A stretch of 64,000 nt of DNA, taken from assembly GCF_000340965.1 (NCBI RefSeq), contig NZ_ANAY01000011.1, forward strand, positions 62,001 to 126,000, given 5' to 3'. The notes under the pieces are model-generated. The model did no database searches, was not told the origin of the DNA, and saw nothing but the letters and a program-made list of their open reading frames with translations. Below, piece by piece: positions 62,636-64,000 of the stretch. Numbering within the stretch: the stretch's first letter is position 1; every line of letters starts with the position of its first letter. The position numbers and the translations under genes are program-made. This DNA comes from Nocardiopsis kunsanensis DSM 44524. GTDB lineage: Bacteria; Actinomycetota; Actinomycetes; Streptosporangiales; Streptosporangiaceae.

Positions 62636-64000
62636 ACGGGAACCGGACACGGGGCGGGGGTCTGCTGGTGGCCGGTGCGACCTCCGACGCCGGAAAGAGC
62701 GTCGTCACCACCGGGCTGTGCCGGGCCCTCGCCCGGCGCGGGGTACGCGTCGCGCCGTACAAGGCCCAGAACATGTCCAACAACTCCATGGTCTGCCACG
62801 GATCGGACGGGCGCCCCGCGGAGATGGGCCGGGCCCAGTGGGTGCAGGCGCTCGCGGCCGAGGCGTCCCCGGAGCCCGCGATGAACCCGGTGCTGCTCAA
62901 ACCCGGCACCGACCGGCGCAGCCACGCCGTTCTCCTCGGACACCCGGCCGGGGACCTGTCCTCCACCGACTGGGAACAGGGCCGCCGGCACCTGGCGAAG
63001 GCCGCACACGCCGCCTTCGACGACCTGGCTTCCCGCTACGACGTCGTCGTGGCCGAGGGGGCGGGCAGTCCGGCCGAGATCAACCTGCGCGCGGGCGACT
63101 ACGTGAACATGGGCCTGGCCCGCCACGCGGGCATGCCCACGGTGGTGGTCGGCGACATCGACCGCGGCGGTGTCTTCGCCGCGCTCTACGGCACGGTCGG
63201 CCTGCTGGAGGCCGCCGACCAGGCCCTGATCCCGGGGTTCGTGGTCAACAAGTTCCGTGGTGAACCGGAACTGTTGCGGCCGGGGCTGGAGGACCTCGAA
63301 CACCTCACCGGGCGCCGGGTGTACGGCACGCTGCCGTGGGACGCCGGGGTGTGGCTCGACTCCGAGGACGCGCTCGACATCGCGGCGCGCCGTACCGACG
63401 ACGGCGGGGACGCGGGCCGGGACGTGCGCCGCGTCGCGGTGGTACGCCTGCCACGGATCAGCAACTTCACCGACGTCGACGCCCTCGGGCTGGAGCCGGG
63501 GCTCGACGTCGTGTTCGCCTCCTCCCCGCAGGACGTGTCCGACGCGGACCTGGTGGTACTGCCCGGGAGCCGGGCCACCCTCGCCGACCTGGCGTGGCTG
63601 CGTTCGCGCGGCCTCGACCGGGCCCTGCACGAACACGTACGGCGCGGGCGGCCGCTGCTCGGGATCTGCGGCGGGTTCCAGATGCTCGGCCGGACCATCA
63701 CCGACACCGAAGGTGTCGAGGCCGGTCCGGGCACGAGCGCGGAAGGGCTCGGGCTGCTCGACGTGTCCACGGACTTCACCGCCGACAAGACCCTGGACCT
63801 GCCGTCGGGGACCGCGCTCGGGGCGCCCGCGCACGGGTACGAGATCCACCACGGACGGATCACCGCCGGAAGCGGGGACGAGGAGTTCCTGGGCGGGGCC
63901 TGTTCGGGGAACGTCTACGGGACCATGTGGCACGGGAGCCTGGAGGGCAACGCGTTCCGGTCCGCGTTCCTGGACCGCACCCTCGGTCGGGAACCCTCCG
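62632..64000 (+). CDS. cobQ: Cobyric acid synthase CobQ (3' end missing)
   Basis: Glutamine-dependent amidase that amidates four carboxylates of adenosyl-cobyrinic acid a,c-diamide. 456 residues are visible. The N-terminal BioD-like synthetase has the P-loop VAGATSDAGKS and YKAQNMSNNSMV; the amidotransferase half has the nucleophile Cys in LLGICGGFQMLG and the family His in GYEIHHGRIT. The reading frame is open to base 64,000, so perhaps the last 40-50 residues are missing. The GTG at 62632 overlaps the cobF stop by 4 nt. Confidence 0.95.
   Translation, partial: MNGNRTRGGGLLVAGATSDAGKSVVTTGLCRALARRGVRVAPYKAQNMSNNSMVCHGSDGRPAEMGRAQWVQALAAEASPEPAMNPVLLKPGTDRRSHAVLLGHPAGDLSSTDWEQGRRHLAKAAHAAFDDLASRYDVVVAEGAGSPAEINLRAGDYVNMGLARHAGMPTVVVGDIDRGGVFAALYGTVGLLEAADQALIPGFVVNKFRGEPELLRPGLEDLEHLTGRRVYGTLPWDAGVWLDSEDALDIAARRTDDGGDAGRDVRRVAVVRLPRISNFTDVDALGLEPGLDVVFASSPQDVSDADLVVLPGSRATLADLAWLRSRGLDRALHEHVRRGRPLLGICGGFQMLGRTITDTEGVEAGPGTSAEGLGLLDVSTDFTADKTLDLPSGTALGAPAHGYEIHHGRITAGSGDEEFLGGACSGNVYGTMWHGSLEGNAFRSAFLDRTLGREPS

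Noticed and set aside
1-64000. CRISPR arrays, rRNA or tRNA genes
   Set aside because: Intergenic regions were read for regular repeats, cloverleaf-like segments and rRNA signatures; none were seen, though a tRNA search program would be more reliable.

Overview
The window reads as chromosomal DNA of a high-GC, mycelial actinomycete. GC content is very high, GTG and TTG starts are frequent, genes overlap by 4 nt, and the gene families are typical of Actinobacteria (BldC, DUF4229, XRE-DUF5753 with DUF397, HATPase anti-sigma-like proteins, an unlinked system II cytochrome c maturation cluster, a menJ-nuo cluster). A Nocardiopsis-like or related Streptosporangiales host is my best guess from protein flavour; no rRNA is present to prove it.

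Region 1 (1-26.9 kb) is a respiratory locus. It opens with the 3' part of ccdA followed by resB and ccsB (cytochrome c maturation system II). A PLDc_N membrane protein, the developmental regulator BldC, a DUF4229 membrane protein and an autoregulated ArsR-MFS operon follow. Next come menG, menJ, the complete 14-gene complex I operon nuoA-nuoN and an all-trans polyprenyl diphosphate synthase. MenG, MenJ and the synthase make, methylate and reduce the menaquinone that complex I uses. A perfect 18-bp Rex-type operator precedes menJ-nuo, so NADH/NAD+ sensing probably controls the whole unit.

Region 2 (26.9-33.5 kb) holds actinobacterial envelope and unknown genes: a tandem pair of related unknown proteins, two tiny hydrophilic proteins, two secreted low-complexity proteins, RarD and MsrA (the last two divergent, both probably leaderless).

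Region 3 (33.5-37.6 kb) is a scar of mobile DNA: short repeats, a DUF2637 (conjugative-element type) protein without a normal start codon, a wrecked IS701-type transposase, a truncated MFS gene, and an apparently intact IS3-family element with a G-GGA-AAA frameshift site. Region 4 (37.6-43 kb) has an MFS/ArsR pair, a flavin disulfide oxidoreductase, a DUF2269-like membrane protein and a PadR/HAAS-type module.

Region 5 (43.4-48.4 kb) has a NarL-type two-component system convergent with cydAB, which encode an unusual, shortened cytochrome bd-type oxidase; small related membrane proteins lie on both sides. Region 6 (49-51.1 kb) is a recent tandem duplication of a secreted lysozyme-like protein. 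Region 7 (51.2-53.5 kb) is a WhiJ-type regulatory cluster in which the XRE and DUF397 genes are fused in frame. Region 8 (53.6-58 kb) contains a CYTH protein, a membrane acyltransferase, an SdpI-like protein and an AraC/NmrA-type divergent pair. The window ends with a cobalamin riboswitch and cobN-cobF-cobQ of the aerobic B12 pathway; cobQ runs off the end.
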